From the NCBI RefSeq assembly GCF_935825525.1, contig NZ_CAKXZT010000131.1:44198-108197 (forward strand): a stretch of DNA of 64,000 nt, read 5' to 3'. Under the pieces are notes generated by a model. It was not told the DNA's origin and searched no databases. It saw nothing but the letters and a program-made list of their open reading frames with translations. The translations under genes and the position numbers were made by a program. The first letter of the stretch is position 1. Each line of letters opens with the position of its first letter. The stretch comes from Mesorhizobium escarrei. Lineage in GTDB: Bacteria > Pseudomonadota > Alphaproteobacteria > Rhizobiales > Rhizobiaceae. Below are positions 63,022 to 64,000 of this stretch, one piece after another.

Positions 63022-64000
63022 ATGTGGGTCGAACGTATCGAACTGAACGATTTCCGCTGTTTCTACGGAACCCGCGAGATCGAGTTTTCCACCGATCGGG
63101 AAAAGAACGTCACTCTCATTCACGCCGAGAACGGGGTGGGTAAAACCACCATCCTCAATGCCATGTTGTGGTGCTTCTACGGCATGACCACTCCGAAGTT
63201 CGAGCAGAAGGAGGATCTGCTCAACCACGATGCTGCACGGGCCGGCCGCACGACTGCCTATGTGGAAGTTTCCTTCGAGCATAACGGTAATTACTATCGG
63301 GCACGTCGATATGCGCCGCCAAACGCACGGTTCGCCCTGATGCGGCTGGATCGCGGCCACAGCGAGCCGCTGTCGAACCCAGACACATTCATCAACACCG
63401 TCATCCCCAAAAGCATGGCGAGCCATTTCCTGTTCGACGGGGAACATGCCGAGGTCTTTCTTGGTGAGGAGAAGCGCCACGAGATCCGCAGCGCGGTGCA
63501 GGACATTCTCGGCTGCAGTCTGGTCAAGACTGCCATCAAGGATTTGGAAGAGGTTGGCAGCCAGTACCGTCGACAGATGCCAAAGCGTGGTGGATCCAGT
63601 GCCGAAACGCTCAACGAGCAGATCGAACGGCTAGGAGAAAAGATTACTCGCAGTCACGACACGGCCGAGGTGCTGAAGGATGAGGTCGTCAGCATTCAGC
63701 AGCAGATCGCTGACATTGACGAACAGCTTAGAAATTCCTCTGCCGCTAAAGAACTTCAAGCAAGACGAGAGGACACTGAAAAAGCCCTCAAACGGGCGCG
63801 TGATCGCGAAACATCCGCCAGGGACGAAACGGTGAAATGGCTAGGCGACAATGCCCGCTTCCTGGTGTCGACAAAGCTGACGGCGCAGACCTTCGATCAC
63901 CTGGAAAGCCAGGAGACCAAGGGCCGGATACCTTCTCCATACAACGAGGAATTCGTCAAAGACCTTCTCGAAATGGAGAAATGCATCTGCGGGGCGCCCC
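63022..64000 (+). CDS. DndD/Rad50-like AAA ATPase, N-terminal part
   Basis: Partial: 326 residues before the window edge. N-terminal ATPase lobe with LNDFRCFYG, Walker A in HAENGVGKTT (about 34-43, Ala where Gly is usual) and the Q-loop-like HFLFDGEHAE. A coiled coil follows (about 170-285), and at the very end KCICGAP looks like the Cys motif at the tip of a zinc hook. This is the layout of DndD and related SMC-like defence ATPases. The C-terminal lobe, with Walker B and signature, lies outside. GAAAGG precedes the ATG. Confidence 0.82.
   Translation, partial: MWVERIELNDFRCFYGTREIEFSTDREKNVTLIHAENGVGKTTILNAMLWCFYGMTTPKFEQKEDLLNHDAARAGRTTAYVEVSFEHNGNYYRARRYAPPNARFALMRLDRGHSEPLSNPDTFINTVIPKSMASHFLFDGEHAEVFLGEEKRHEIRSAVQDILGCSLVKTAIKDLEEVGSQYRRQMPKRGGSSAETLNEQIERLGEKITRSHDTAEVLKDEVVSIQQQIADIDEQLRNSSAAKELQARREDTEKALKRARDRETSARDETVKWLGDNARFLVSTKLTAQTFDHLESQETKGRIPSPYNEEFVKDLLEMEKCICGAP

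Overview
The window is high-GC DNA from an alphaproteobacterium of the order Rhizobiales, most likely Mesorhizobium. The pointers are a DUF768 protein (a family largely confined to that genus), plant-type glutamate-cysteine ligase, RND/TRAP/ABC transporter-rich gene content, and several families of short palindromic intergenic repeats typical of these chromosomes. No rRNA, tRNA or CRISPR array was recognised.

Layout. 1-600: start of a membrane protein cut by the window edge. 0.9-8.0 kb: a sugar-use locus with a ROK kinase fused to a P-loop kinase, a LacD/YihT-type aldolase, a SorC-type regulator and an RbsB/C/A-type ABC importer. Two near-identical 28-bp sites lie in front of its two arms. 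8.5-15.4 kb: DUF768, a P1/DmpA-type peptidase, xseA, a CHASE4-GGDEF-EAL protein, and a LysR regulator divergent from a DUF1127 gene. 15.5-21.5 kb: DUF937, gshA, rsmE, a conserved CxxC protein, a class I glutamine amidotransferase and a PP2A-like phosphatase. 21.5-29.4 kb: 2-hydroxy-acid oxidation, with lldD and its GntR regulator, a DUF3422 protein and glcDEF. 29.4-38.6 kb: a divergent FolD paralogue, an L,D-transpeptidase, tag, hisS-hisZ-hisG and an acyl-CoA synthetase. 38.8-43.4 kb: an RND efflux pump divergent from a Cys-rich exported protein. 43.7-49.4 kb: a VOC protein, a nitronate monooxygenase, gene remnants and a TRAP transporter with an extra 55-residue membrane protein. 49.7-58.3 kb: oxyR/katG, aqpZ, an RsmB-type methyltransferase, a thioesterase, an MTA/SAH-type nucleosidase and guaA.

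From the 3' end of guaA (58319) to the window edge the character changes. A P4-type tyrosine integrase, an AlpA-type regulator, frameshifted remnants (ArsR, SGNH hydrolase), long gene-poor gaps, and finally a small acidic protein followed by a DndD/Rad50-like ATPase indicate a genomic island in the guaA 3' site. Its cargo appears to be a defence or DNA-modification system that continues beyond the window.

The best candidates for something not yet described are the double-kinase/aldolase sugar pathway with its shared operator, the truncated ATPase system in the island, and the FolD paralogue that has lost its catalytic lysine.
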